From Ga0077555 sp046154645 (GTDB lineage Bacteria; Pseudomonadota; Alphaproteobacteria; Rhizobiales; Hyphomicrobiaceae), in assembly GCA_046154645.1 (NCBI GenBank), contig JBJXDZ010000172.1:1-64000 (forward strand): a stretch of DNA of 64,000 bases. The letters are read 5' to 3'. The first letter of the stretch is position 1, and the number at the start of each line of letters is the position of its first letter. The notes beneath the pieces were generated by a model. That model worked only from the letters and a program-made list of their open reading frames with translations, was not told the origin of the DNA and made no database searches. A program made the position numbers and the translations under genes. Positions 15,993 through 25,285 of the stretch are shown here, one piece after another.

Positions 15993-16217
15993 ATGAACAA
16001 GTCCGATGATTTCCACCCCGACTACCACATGATCAAGGTCGTCATGACCGACGGCACCGAGTTCCAGACCTACTCGACCTATGGCAAGGAGGGAGACGTC
16101 CTCCAGCTCGACATCGACCCGAAGTCGCACCCGGCCTGGACCGGCGGCAACCAGCAGGGCCTCGATCGCGCCGGCCGTGTGTCGCGCTTCAAGAAGAAGT
16201 TCGAAGGCATGTTCTGA
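15993..16217 (+). CDS. rpmE: 50S ribosomal protein L31, cysteine-free type
   Basis: 74 residues. HPDYHMIKVVMTDGTEF, SHPAWTGG and LDRAGRVSRFKKKF are the L31 signature. It has no Cys, so it is the zinc-independent (C-minus) type normal for alphaproteobacteria. L31 bridges the 50S central protuberance and the 30S head. Its place 85 nt after rplQ, as the last gene before the terminator, makes it a likely member of the ribosomal transcript. Confidence 0.95.
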   Translation: MNKSDDFHPDYHMIKVVMTDGTEFQTYSTYGKEGDVLQLDIDPKSHPAWTGGNQQGLDRAGRVSRFKKKFEGMF

Positions 16218-16389
16218 TCAGCCGGCGGCAATGCGTCGCCGAACGGTCAAAGCCACCAAGTCTGCGGCGCGGTCTGGGACATCCCCGGTCGTGCCGTTGT
16301 CGTTTGTGAGCTTGGCACGCGTCCGGCAGGCACCATCGGCCCGGCACGGTCCGCTTTGGGGGCGGTCACATCCCTTAAGACAGAAACAC

Positions 16390-16430
16390 AAAGGGCCGGC
16401 TCTTACCCATGAGGCAGGAACCGGCCCTTT
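16390..16430. terminator. Two-way terminator at the end of the ribosomal cluster
   Basis: AAAGGGCCGG (16390-16399) and CCGGCCCTTT (16421-16430) form a perfect 10-bp stem with a 21-nt loop. The A run on the left and T run on the right let it serve both the + strand rpmE transcript and the - strand gene ending at 16448. The rest of 16218-16389 holds nothing recognised. Confidence 0.85.
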
Positions 16431-16447
16431 GCCATTCAAATGTCGCT

Positions 16448-18697
16448 TCAGCTCTTCATGGCCTTCAACGCCGCCCTCACCTTCGGTGGTGACATCGGCA
16501 GGCTCGTCATGCGCAGGCCGAGCGCGTTGTTGACGGCATTGGCAACGGCCGGAACTGCGGTGACGAGGCAAACCTCGCCAACGCCGCGCACGCCCTGCGG
16601 GTGCTTCGGATTGGGCACCTCGATCATCACGCTGTCGAGCATCGGCAGATCGGAAGCCACGGGCATGCGGTAGTCGAGGAAGCCCGGGTTATCGAGGTGG
16701 CCGTCCTTGCGGTAGATGTACTCCTCGTTCAGCGCCCAGCCGATGCCTTGTGCGGCCCCGCCCTGCAGCTGGCCTTCCACGTAGCTCGGATGAATAGCGC
16801 GGCCTACGTCCTGGAACGAAGTGTAGCGCACCACAGTCACCTTACCCGTCTCGGGGTCGACTTCGACGTCGCAAATGTGCGTGGCGAAGCCGCCTTCGGC
16901 GCCGCCTGTCGTTTGCTGAGAGCCGTGGCCGATCGGACCGCCCGTGGCGTTGGCCTGGGCGGCAATCTGGGCGAGAGACAGCGCTGGGAACTTGCCGGCG
17001 TTGTCGCCGGCCGGGCGGGCCTCACCGTCCTCCCAGACCACGGCTTCTGGATCGATCTTCCAGATCTTTGCAGCACGCTCGCGGAGCGTCTTGATCACGC
17101 TCTGCGTCGCTGTCGTCACGACCATGGCCGAGGCGAAGGTGACGCGGCTGCCACCAGTAAGGTTGGAGAAACCGATCATCGAGGTATCGCCGATCAGGAC
17201 CTGCACCTTCTTGTAGTCGATGCCAAGCAATTCCGCCGCGATGTTGGCGGTCGACGCGCGCGAGCCACCAATATCCGGATGGCCCGTGATCACCGTCACC
17301 GAGCCGTCCTCGGCGATATTCACCTGCGCACTCGATTCTCCGCCCGCGTTGAACCAGAAACCCGAGGCGACACCGCGGCCTTGGTTCTTGCCCAGGAGTG
17401 CCTTGTAGTGCGGATGCTCCATGGCGGCCTTGACCGTCTGCTCGTAGCCGATCACCGGATAGACCGGGCCGTGCGTTGCCTTGGTGCCCTGCTTGGCCGC
17501 GTTCTTGAGGCGCAGAGCCAGCGGATCCATTTTGAGCTTGGCCGCGATCTCGTCGAGCACACATTCTACCGCATGCGCACCGATCGGCGCACCGGGCGCG
17601 CGATAGGCTGCGACCTTGGAGCGGTTCGAGACTACATCGTAACCCTTAGTGTGCGTGTTGGCGATGTTGTAGGGCGCAAAACAGCAGCCGGCGGCGCCGC
17701 GGATCGGCGAGCCCGGGAAGGCGCCGGCCTGCAGGTAGAACTCGCCCTTGCCGGCAACGATGGTGCCGTCCTTCTTGGCGCCGATCTTGACCGTGCTAAC
17801 CGAGCCTGACGTCGGACCGGAAGCGCGGAACACTTCCTCGCGCGTCATGACCATCTTGACGGGCCGGCCGGATTTCTTGGACAGGACCATTGCCACCGGC
17901 TCGAGATAGACGATCGTCTTGCCGCCGAATCCGCCGCCAATTTCGGCGGGAATGGCACGGATGTCAGACTGATCGACGCCGGTCAGGTAGGCGCACATGG
18001 CGCGAACCATGAACTGGCCCTGGCTTGAGCTCCAGATCGTGGTCTTGCCGTCCTTGCCGACACTGACAAGGCAGCCGTGTGGCTCGATGTAGCCCTGGTG
18101 CACCGCTTCTGTCTTGAAGCTGCGTTCGACGATGACATCGGCCTCCTTGAACCCGGCGTCGACGTCGCCGAGCTTGTGCTCGAGCGTGCCGGCGATGTTG
18201 GAAGGAACACCGTCGAATTTGATGTGGTCGTGCAGGAGCGGTGCGCCGGGTTGGATGGCGTCAGCGACATCGATCGAGAATGGGAGCACCTCGTATTCGA
18301 CCTCGATCAGCTTCAAGGCTGCGCGAGCGATGGCCTGGGACGTAGCAGCAACGGCGGCGACCGGGTGACCCGCAAACAGAACCTTGTCCTGTGCCATGAT
18401 GTTGCGGCTCATCCAACGCATATCCTGGATGCCGAGCGCAACGGGCTTGTCGATCGGGAACGGCACCAAGTCCTTGGAGGTCATCACGGCTTTAACACCG
18501 TCGAGTTTTTCGGCCTTGGACGTGTCGATCTTCTTGATCTTTGCGTGCGGATGGGGGCTGCGCAGCACTCGGCCCCAGATCATGCCGGGCAACTTGGTGT
18601 CGGCGGAATAGGCGGCCCGTCCGGTCACCTTGTCTTCGCCGTCAGGCCGGATGGTACGCTTGCCGATCCATTTGTTCTGCGGTGCTTCAGCGTTCAT
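16448..18697 (-). CDS. Xanthine dehydrogenase-family molybdopterin-binding subunit
   Basis: 749 residues of the molybdenum hydroxylase large subunit family. Residues 12-120 form the small N-terminal domain (KVTGRAAYSADTKLPG); the molybdopterin motif GGGFGGK is at 254-260, AYRAPGAP at about 364-371, and the expected active-site Glu is E708 in GVGE. The AYRAPG loop, and not the AYRCSFR loop of form I CO dehydrogenase, points to an aromatic, purine or aldehyde hydroxylase; the substrate is unknown. Partner iron-sulfur and FAD subunits are not adjacent, so they must be elsewhere if needed. The start has AGGAAGAG upstream. A 225-nt gap precedes it. Confidence 0.9.
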   Translation of the reverse strand: MNAEAPQNKWIGKRTIRPDGEDKVTGRAAYSADTKLPGMIWGRVLRSPHPHAKIKKIDTSKAEKLDGVKAVMTSKDLVPFPIDKPVALGIQDMRWMSRNIMAQDKVLFAGHPVAAVAATSQAIARAALKLIEVEYEVLPFSIDVADAIQPGAPLLHDHIKFDGVPSNIAGTLEHKLGDVDAGFKEADVIVERSFKTEAVHQGYIEPHGCLVSVGKDGKTTIWSSSQGQFMVRAMCAYLTGVDQSDIRAIPAEIGGGFGGKTIVYLEPVAMVLSKKSGRPVKMVMTREEVFRASGPTSGSVSTVKIGAKKDGTIVAGKGEFYLQAGAFPGSPIRGAAGCCFAPYNIANTHTKGYDVVSNRSKVAAYRAPGAPIGAHAVECVLDEIAAKLKMDPLALRLKNAAKQGTKATHGPVYPVIGYEQTVKAAMEHPHYKALLGKNQGRGVASGFWFNAGGESSAQVNIAEDGSVTVITGHPDIGGSRASTANIAAELLGIDYKKVQVLIGDTSMIGFSNLTGGSRVTFASAMVVTTATQSVIKTLRERAAKIWKIDPEAVVWEDGEARPAGDNAGKFPALSLAQIAAQANATGGPIGHGSQQTTGGAEGGFATHICDVEVDPETGKVTVVRYTSFQDVGRAIHPSYVEGQLQGGAAQGIGWALNEEYIYRKDGHLDNPGFLDYRMPVASDLPMLDSVMIEVPNPKHPQGVRGVGEVCLVTAVPAVANAVNNALGLRMTSLPMSPPKVRAALKAMKS

Positions 18698-18922
18698 GGG
18701 GTCTCTTCCTGTGCGTTCGGTGACCGAGTGGATAACTTACCTGTATCAAAGCCTGTGACGGCCAAAACTGCAATGCTCCTGCCAACCATAGACGAGTTCA
18801 TCACTGGCTGCTCGAACTTCATTCGCCAGCCAAGCGGCCAAGGCATGCGAAAGCTCAGGGGCTGACGTGAGGTTCCTGCACGGCGGTCGAGGCGCCTGGT
18901 TGGTGTCGTGCCGCTGTCATGT

Positions 18923-19909
18923 TCACACCAGCCGGTTGGGCGGCGTGCGGCCAGCCATGATGGCAGCGAAGCCGGTGAGCAGAATATCGCCCATTTTCAA
19001 GCGCGCCGTCATGGTTGACGATCCCTGATGCGGCTGCAGGAAGACATTGCTGAGCGACGTATAACGGGGATCGAGCTTGGGCTCGCCGTTGAACACGTCA
19101 AGGCCGGCGGCCGCAATCCGTCCACGCTTCAGGGCCCCGATCAGCGCCTCGTCATCGACCAGATCGCCGCGTGCGATGTTGACGACGACCGCGCCCTCCG
19201 GCATCGCCCCGATGGCCGCGGCGTTGAGGATGCCGCGCGTTGCGGGCGTCGAGGGGGCCGCCAGCACAAGCACATCGCAGTGCGCGAGAAAGTCTGGCAG
19301 TGCCGCATGATGCGTGGCGCCGGCCTCGAGATCCGGGGCCAGCCGCTGGCGGTTGTGATAGTGCACCTGCATGTCGAAGCCGCGGGCGCGCCGGGCGATC
19401 GTCTGCCCGATCCGGCCCATGCCCAGAATACCCAGCCGTTTGCCGGTGATCTCCAGGCCCACGAGCTGCGTCGGCGTCCAGCCGCCCCATCCGCCGCCAT
19501 AGAGCAGCGCCGTACCATCGTGCACACGCCGGGCAGCGCCGAGCATGAGCAGGATCGCCATCTCCGCCACTGAGTCGCTGAGCACATCGGGTGTGAACAG
19601 CACAGCAATGCCGCGTTTGCGCGCAGCCTCGAGATCGATGTGCTCGAAACCAACAGAGTAGGTCGCAACCATCCGCACCGATGCTGGCAGGCGATCGAAC
19701 ATCGCCGCGTCGAACCGGTTATAGGCCGTGATCACCAGGGCGTCCGCGCCGGCAGCCTGGGCCAGGAGTTCCTCGGCCGTCAGCGTGCGATCGTCCGGAT
19801 TGACCCAAACGTCATGCGCTGACCGAAATCGCGCCAGGACCGGCTCCGGCAGCGCGCGGGCAATAACGATGCGCAGCCGTTTGGCACCTGGTGAGACGGT
19901 TGCTGGCAT
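18923..19909 (-). CDS. D-2-hydroxyacid dehydrogenase (NAD(P)-dependent)
   Basis: 328 residues. Nucleotide-binding GMGRIG at 163-168 in LGILGMGRIGQTIARRARG; catalytic Arg247 (NIARGDLVDD), Glu276 (FNGEP) and His294 (QPHQGSST) are all present, so the enzyme should be active. It interconverts a 2-oxoacid and the D-2-hydroxyacid; similarity of layout to glyoxylate/hydroxypyruvate reductases is suggestive, but the substrate is not fixed. The gene is divergent from the flavoprotein gene at 20202, with 292 nt between them. GAAGGAAAGG precedes the start. Confidence 0.9.
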   Translation of the reverse strand: MPATVSPGAKRLRIVIARALPEPVLARFRSAHDVWVNPDDRTLTAEELLAQAAGADALVITAYNRFDAAMFDRLPASVRMVATYSVGFEHIDLEAARKRGIAVLFTPDVLSDSVAEMAILLMLGAARRVHDGTALLYGGGWGGWTPTQLVGLEITGKRLGILGMGRIGQTIARRARGFDMQVHYHNRQRLAPDLEAGATHHAALPDFLAHCDVLVLAAPSTPATRGILNAAAIGAMPEGAVVVNIARGDLVDDEALIGALKRGRIAAAGLDVFNGEPKLDPRYTSLSNVFLQPHQGSSTMTARLKMGDILLTGFAAIMAGRTPPNRLV

Positions 19910-20201
19910 CGCTGCAGCCTTTCCTTCAGTCTTGAGCTGGGCCCCTGTCGAGGCGCCTAAGCCTTTGCTCCCACAAGGCTCACAGGATAGCCGCTAACCG
20001 GGCCGACGCCATGCCGTCAATGGCGACAGCTGTGCATGGAAAATGCGCAATTCTGCACGACCCGTCTGGTTGCCGGAGCCCGCGCAGTGGCGCGTGCATC
20101 GCTGACGATCCAAGATTATAGTCTGACCACGGCCCCAAGCCTTGCATGGCCGCTTGGGGCGACAGATCCGTTGCGAACCCATTATCGTCAGGGATTGAAT
20201 C

Positions 20202-22196
20202 ATGCCACGCGACATCGATCGCCGCGATTTCCTCAATGGTGCCGCCCTCACGATCGCGGCAGGCCTCACACCCATGCAGCAGGCCGTGGCACAAGCGCCG
20301 CGCGGCGCTCCCTATCCACCTGCCTTGACCGGTATGCGCGGCTCCACCGACGCCTCTTTCAAGGTCATCCACGGCCTGGCCCTTGAGGGCGCCAAGTTCG
20401 ATATTGATCGCCTGCCCGAGGACGAAAGCTATGACCTGGTCGTGGTCGGCGCCGGATTGGCCGGCTTGACAGCGGCGTGGTCATTCTTCGAGCGCCGTCC
20501 CAAGGCGAAGATCCTCATCCTCGACAACAACGACGACTTCGGCGGCCACGCGCGTCGCACCGAGCATAGCGTCGGCGGCCGCACGGTGATCGGCTATGGC
20601 GGCTCGGAATCGATGGTTGCCCCTGCGGCCAAGTTCAAGGGCGAGCTGGCCCGCATCCTCAAGACGTTGCGCATCGACACCGCGCGCTTCGAGCAGGATA
20701 GCGTTTTCAATCGCCAGCTCTATCCCAAGCTCGGCCTCTCCCGTTCGGTCTTCTTCGACAAGGAGAGTTTCGGCCGCGACAAGCTCGTCACTGGTGATCC
20801 CTTGCAACTGGGCTACGACGAGTTCGCGCCGAACAATCCGGGTGGTCGCCCGATCGCTGCCTTCCTCGCCGATTGCCCCTTGAGTGATCCAGCCCGCGTC
20901 GGCCTGATCGAACTCTTCGCCGGCCAGCGCGACTACCTCGCCGACCTGACGACGGAGGCCAAGCTCGAACGCTTGCAGAAAACCAGCTATCGGGCCTTTC
21001 TCACCGAAATCTGCAAGCTGCCTAAGGAGGCCGCGAACTTCTTCCAGGGCCGTTCTGCCGACAATTGGGGATTTGGCATTGATGCGCTGGGCGCCATCGA
21101 GATGATGGGCGATGGCTTTCCAGGTGCCAAGTCACTCAAGATCGAGGACAAGACCACCGGCAATCCCGAGGACAAGGCGCCTTACGTTCATCATTTCCCC
21201 GACGGCAACGCCTCGCTCGCCCGCGCCATGGTGCGCGCCATGATCAAGGATGTGGTGCCCACGGTCGTGCCTCGCACCAGCATGGAAAGCCTGGTCACGG
21301 CGCGCTTCGACTATGCCCGCCTCGACCGGCCCGGCCAACTCGTGCGCCTGCGCCTCAACGCGACCGTTGTGCGTGTGGCCAATCGCAAGGGGGGCGGCGT
21401 TGACATTGGTTATGTCACGGGTGGAAAGCTTCGCCGCATCCGCGCTGCGCAAACGGTCGTTGCAACCTCGGCGTCGGTTATGCCGCACATCTGCCCGGAG
21501 ATCGGCAAGACTGCAGCCGACTTGATGCGCTCCAACGTCAAAGCGCCGCTCGTCTACACCAAGGTGGCGGTGCGCAATTGGGCAAGCTTCATCAAGCTTG
21601 GCACGCACAAGATCTCGGCACCGATGGGTTTCCACAATACTGTGAAGCTCGACTATCCCGTCAGCTTCGGCAACTACAAGTACGACGCCGACCCACGGCG
21701 TCCGACCGTGCTGCATCTGGTGCATGTCCCGGGCGAGCCGCTGCAGGGCCTCGACATGCGCGATCAATCCCGCGCCGGTCGCGCCAAGCTGTTGTCGATG
21801 CCGTTTGCCGATTTCGAGAAGGCGGTCCGCCGTGATCTCGACCGCATGCTGGGGCCGGGCGGGTTCGATGCTGGCCGCGACATCATCGGAGTGACCGTAA
21901 ACCGCTGGTCGCACGGCTATTCCTATACGCCGAGCAGCCTGTACGACGATTTGGAAGCCTTGCCGGCGCTGCAGGAAGCCATGCGCGCCAAGCTCGGCGA
22001 CATCGCCTTCGCGAATTCGGATACGGGTTGGGACGCTTATGCCCACACCGCCATGGCCGAAGCGGTCCGTGCCATCGGCGAACTCACGGGTGAGAAGCCG
22101 CCGCCCTACATGCCGCGCTGGTCGGAGCGCTTTCGCGAACTGTTCCGCAATGCCAGCACGGCACCCAAGGCCGTTGGGCCGCCGGCCAAGCAATGA
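20202..22196 (+). CDS. Tat-exported FAD-dependent oxidoreductase, spermidine dehydrogenase-like
   Basis: 664 residues. The N-terminus has a twin-arginine export signal (DRRDFLNGAAL then a hydrophobic stretch ending near AVAQA), so it should fold with its cofactor and act in the periplasm. The Rossmann motif VVVGAGLAGLTAAW is at about 80-93 (GAGLAG 84-89), followed by the acidic end LILDNNDDFGGHARR. The layout (RRDFLNG signal plus an amine-oxidase-like FAD fold) resembles spermidine dehydrogenase-type proteins, but this is from memory of the family and the substrate is an inference. It ends convergent with the gene at 22251. Confidence 0.75.
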   Translation: MPRDIDRRDFLNGAALTIAAGLTPMQQAVAQAPRGAPYPPALTGMRGSTDASFKVIHGLALEGAKFDIDRLPEDESYDLVVVGAGLAGLTAAWSFFERRPKAKILILDNNDDFGGHARRTEHSVGGRTVIGYGGSESMVAPAAKFKGELARILKTLRIDTARFEQDSVFNRQLYPKLGLSRSVFFDKESFGRDKLVTGDPLQLGYDEFAPNNPGGRPIAAFLADCPLSDPARVGLIELFAGQRDYLADLTTEAKLERLQKTSYRAFLTEICKLPKEAANFFQGRSADNWGFGIDALGAIEMMGDGFPGAKSLKIEDKTTGNPEDKAPYVHHFPDGNASLARAMVRAMIKDVVPTVVPRTSMESLVTARFDYARLDRPGQLVRLRLNATVVRVANRKGGGVDIGYVTGGKLRRIRAAQTVVATSASVMPHICPEIGKTAADLMRSNVKAPLVYTKVAVRNWASFIKLGTHKISAPMGFHNTVKLDYPVSFGNYKYDADPRRPTVLHLVHVPGEPLQGLDMRDQSRAGRAKLLSMPFADFEKAVRRDLDRMLGPGGFDAGRDIIGVTVNRWSHGYSYTPSSLYDDLEALPALQEAMRAKLGDIAFANSDTGWDAYAHTAMAEAVRAIGELTGEKPPPYMPRWSERFRELFRNASTAPKAVGPPAKQ

Positions 22197-22208
22197 GCCG
22201 GCGTTGAT

Positions 22209-22237
22209 GCGCGGCGCTGTGACTTTCAGCGCCGCGC
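22209..22237. terminator. Hairpin between convergent genes
   Basis: GCGCGGCGCTG (22209-22219) and CAGCGCCGCGC (22227-22237) form a perfect 11-bp GC stem around TGACTTT. It lies in the 54-nt space between the flavoprotein stop and the stop of the minus-strand gene. No T run, but position and stability suit a two-way terminator. Confidence 0.7.
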
Positions 22238-22250
22238 GGATCGTCCTGCA

Positions 22251-22922
22251 TTACTTTGCATTCTCGATCGTCATGTCGTCGAACAGCATGACACTGTCGG
22301 CCTTGGTCCACAGGCCAAATTTGCCGGGACCTTTGAACGTCTTGTCCTCGACCTGATACAGCGTGTTGCCATTGAGGATGACCGTGAACGTGTCGCCACG
22401 TACCTGGATGCCGAGTGTGCCCCAGTCCGTTTTCGAGACCGGTGCCTTGGCGCCATAGGTCTTGCCTTTGCCCTTCACTGGCAGGTCGACACGCTTGCCG
22501 TCCTTGACGATGTAGAGAACGACATTGTCCTCCAGCGCATTGGCGCGCACGATGTAGTAATTGTTCGGGTCGGTGTAGCGCCAGATGATGCCGGCCGCCT
22601 GATCCTCAACGCCGGACACGGCCTTAAACTTCACGGTAACATCCCCGTCGACAGCCGTGACAGCATCATAAACGAGCAGTGGAAAGCGCGCCGAAGGTTT
22701 GTCGACGCTCACCTGCGCCACGGCAAGTCGACCACTCGGCGCGCCGGCAACTTCCTGTAACTTCCATTCTGCGGGCTTGCCTTTGTTCGTCGTGGCGGCG
22801 GTAAAGCCCTTCGGCGCCGCTCCGGCAGGTCCCAGATCTTCAAAGGTGATGGTTTGGGCAGCGGCCGAGGCTGCCAACGCAGACAATGCAACCAGCGATG
22901 CGAGAGAGTAGCGACGCAACAT
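22251..22922 (-). CDS. Secreted LamG/concanavalin-like domain protein
   Basis: 223 residues from ATG at 22922, chosen because AGGAGG sits 8 nt upstream and the N-terminus is then a clean Sec signal (MLRRYSLASLVALSALAASAAAQ). The mature part has beta-rich stretches such as DGDVTVKFKAVSG, GIIWRYTDPNNYYIVRAN and KFGLWTKADSVMLFDDMTIE, which resemble the jelly-roll fold of 3-keto-disaccharide hydrolase or laminin-G-like domains that bind sugars. No catalytic residues can be assigned. It is a single gene. Confidence 0.65.
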   Translation of the reverse strand: MLRRYSLASLVALSALAASAAAQTITFEDLGPAGAAPKGFTAATTNKGKPAEWKLQEVAGAPSGRLAVAQVSVDKPSARFPLLVYDAVTAVDGDVTVKFKAVSGVEDQAAGIIWRYTDPNNYYIVRANALEDNVVLYIVKDGKRVDLPVKGKGKTYGAKAPVSKTDWGTLGIQVRGDTFTVILNGNTLYQVEDKTFKGPGKFGLWTKADSVMLFDDMTIENAK

Positions 22923-23247
22923 GCACAAGCCTCCTGAGTGCCCACCCAAACTAAAGTACGTCAGATAACTCTGGCAAATCTCTGACCAAAAGACGTGCGA
23001 CGCAAGGGGAAGAATGCGGTTATGGCGGCAATTTTTTCGCCATCCATCGGATGCCCGGCTGTGCGTGTCGTAGGGTTGCCACATCGGGCCAAAACGGAGG
23101 CATTCCAGTGCAACGGCCTCACTCAGCGAAGCCCGCTACCCCAGCATCTCCTTTGCGGTAGTGGATGATGTTTCCGCTTGCCATGTGAAAAAAACCGGCG
23201 GAACCTCCCGCCCACCATTTCTGCATGTGATCACGAGGAGGCGTCAG

Positions 23248-25008
23248 ATGACGGCGACGGCGGGCACGGGTGGTGGCGTCATCGGTCTCAAAGGTATCGG
23301 CGGTCATGGCAATGTGCTGACCGGGACCCGGCACATGGTAGCGGCGGGACAGTTCGCGGCCGCCCACGCGGGTTTCCTCATTCTCGAGGCTGGTGGCAAT
23401 GCCATTGACGCCGGTGTCGCAGCCGGCTTGGCGCTCGGCGTCACCTGCTGTGATCTGGTCAATGTGGCGGGCGTCGCCCCCATCATGATCCGCTTTGCCA
23501 AGACCGGCGAGGTGGTCACCATCGACGGGCTTGGCGTGTGGCCCATGCAGGCCTCGTCCGATTACTTCCGCAATCACCACAAGGGCGCCATTCCCGACGG
23601 CCTGAAGCGGGTCGTGGTCCCCGGTGCACCTTCGGCTTGGATCACCGCGCTCGAGCGCTACGGCACCATGAGCTTCGGCGATGTCGCGCAAGCCGCCATT
23701 CGTCTCGCCCGAGACGGTTTTCCCGCCGACCCGCGCTTCTGCGAGACCATCGCCACCTCGGAAGGTAAGTATCGCCGCTTTGCCGAGAACGCGCGCATTT
23801 TTCTGCCCAATGGCCGCCCCCCTCAGCCGGGCGAGATCTTTCGTCAGACCGATCTCGCGCGCTCCATCCAGTACATGGTCGACCAGGAAACGGCCGCGGC
23901 GAAGCATGGTCGCGCCGCCGGTCTCAAGGCTGCTCACGACGCCTTCTATCAAGGCGACATCGCGCGCACGATCACCAGCTATCACGCGAAGCATGGCGGC
24001 TGGCTGTCGATGGCCGATATGGGCGCCTTTAGGGCCCGCCTCGAGGCGCCGGTGAAGGTGCGCTTCAAGGACACGGACGTCTACACGTGTGGACCCTGGT
24101 GCCAAGGGCCGTCACTGGCCATGATTTTGCGCATGCTGGCCAACGACGACGTCGCTGCCCTCGGCCACAACTCCCCCGCCTATATCCACCTGCTGACCGA
24201 AGCCATCAAGCTGGCCTTCGCCGACCGCGAAGCCTACTTTGGCGATCCCCGTTTCGTCGACGTGCCCATGGAAACGCTGCTGTCGGACGCATTCCAGGCG
24301 GCACGGCGCGGCCGGATCGACCCGAAGCGAGCGTTCCCCGAAATGCCGCCTGCCGGAGTGATTACCGGCTATCCGCGCCTCAAGCCAAATGTGCCGCGTG
24401 GCGACGTTCCTCAGCCGTCGCCCGACACCACCTATTGCGCTGTCATCGACAAGGACGGCAATGCCTTCTCGGTGACGCCGAGCGATGCTTCATATGACGC
24501 CGAAGTGGTGCCCGGCACCGGTCTTGTTCCCTCGGGTCGCGGCTCGCAGTCCTGGACCGTACAAGGCCACCCGTCCGAGGTGGCGCCCTTCAAGCGGCCG
24601 CGTCTGACACCCAACCCGGCCATTGCCGTCATTGCAAACGGCCAGGCCGTGATGCCGTTCGGCACGCCCGGCGGCGATGTGCAAACGCAGTCGATGCTGC
24701 AGGTGCTCTTCAACGTTGCCGCATTCGGCATGGACCTGCGTTCCGCCATCGAAGCGCCACGCTTTTCCTCCTACTCGTTCCCCTCGAGCTTCGAGCCGCA
24801 CGAGTACTACCCGAACCGCCTCGCCATTGAAGGCCGTGTTTCACCGGCCACCATCGAAGGTCTGCGGGCGCTGGGCCACGACGTCATGACATGGCCCGAG
24901 TGGACGCGGATGGCGGGTGCCGTCAACGCCGTCATCCACGACACGAAGCACGGTGTTTATACGGGCGCTGGCGATCCCCGCCGGGCCAGCTACGCGGTGG
25001 GATGGTGA
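23248..25008 (+). CDS. Gamma-glutamyltransferase family protein
   Basis: 586 residues from ATG 23248, preceded by GAGGAGG; the frame is open upstream without homology. N-terminal GNAIDAGVAAGLALGV is the first family motif. The autoprocessing nucleophile is expected at Thr394 in PDTTYCAVIDKDGNA, and the small-subunit part shows GTPGGDVQTQSMLQVL. There is no signal peptide, so it is probably cytoplasmic, and the sequence differs from classic periplasmic Ggt. The family cleaves gamma-glutamyl or related amide bonds; the substrate is unknown. Confidence 0.85.
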   Translation: MTATAGTGGGVIGLKGIGGHGNVLTGTRHMVAAGQFAAAHAGFLILEAGGNAIDAGVAAGLALGVTCCDLVNVAGVAPIMIRFAKTGEVVTIDGLGVWPMQASSDYFRNHHKGAIPDGLKRVVVPGAPSAWITALERYGTMSFGDVAQAAIRLARDGFPADPRFCETIATSEGKYRRFAENARIFLPNGRPPQPGEIFRQTDLARSIQYMVDQETAAAKHGRAAGLKAAHDAFYQGDIARTITSYHAKHGGWLSMADMGAFRARLEAPVKVRFKDTDVYTCGPWCQGPSLAMILRMLANDDVAALGHNSPAYIHLLTEAIKLAFADREAYFGDPRFVDVPMETLLSDAFQAARRGRIDPKRAFPEMPPAGVITGYPRLKPNVPRGDVPQPSPDTTYCAVIDKDGNAFSVTPSDASYDAEVVPGTGLVPSGRGSQSWTVQGHPSEVAPFKRPRLTPNPAIAVIANGQAVMPFGTPGGDVQTQSMLQVLFNVAAFGMDLRSAIEAPRFSSYSFPSSFEPHEYYPNRLAIEGRVSPATIEGLRALGHDVMTWPEWTRMAGAVNAVIHDTKHGVYTGAGDPRRASYAVGW

Positions 25009-25285
25009 GCATCGACACCTGTGTGGTTGGCATCCGCTGACCTGGCCTATCGCCAACTGCGCCTGATCCCGGCACCTCACCAATGAAGCTGGACCCTATT
25101 GGCGCATCACGATTCAGGGCCGCATGGTTTTCCGGCGCTTTGCATCGAGTTTCAGCAGACTTGCGGCGCTTCTTCAGGCACCCGGGAGCCTGTAGCCCCT
25201 GGTTGCCAGCCCAGCTTCCCGCTACGTTTTTGTCCTTCACGACAAGTTTCGTCACGGACAGAAAAGTAGCAAAGGGTACATCAGG

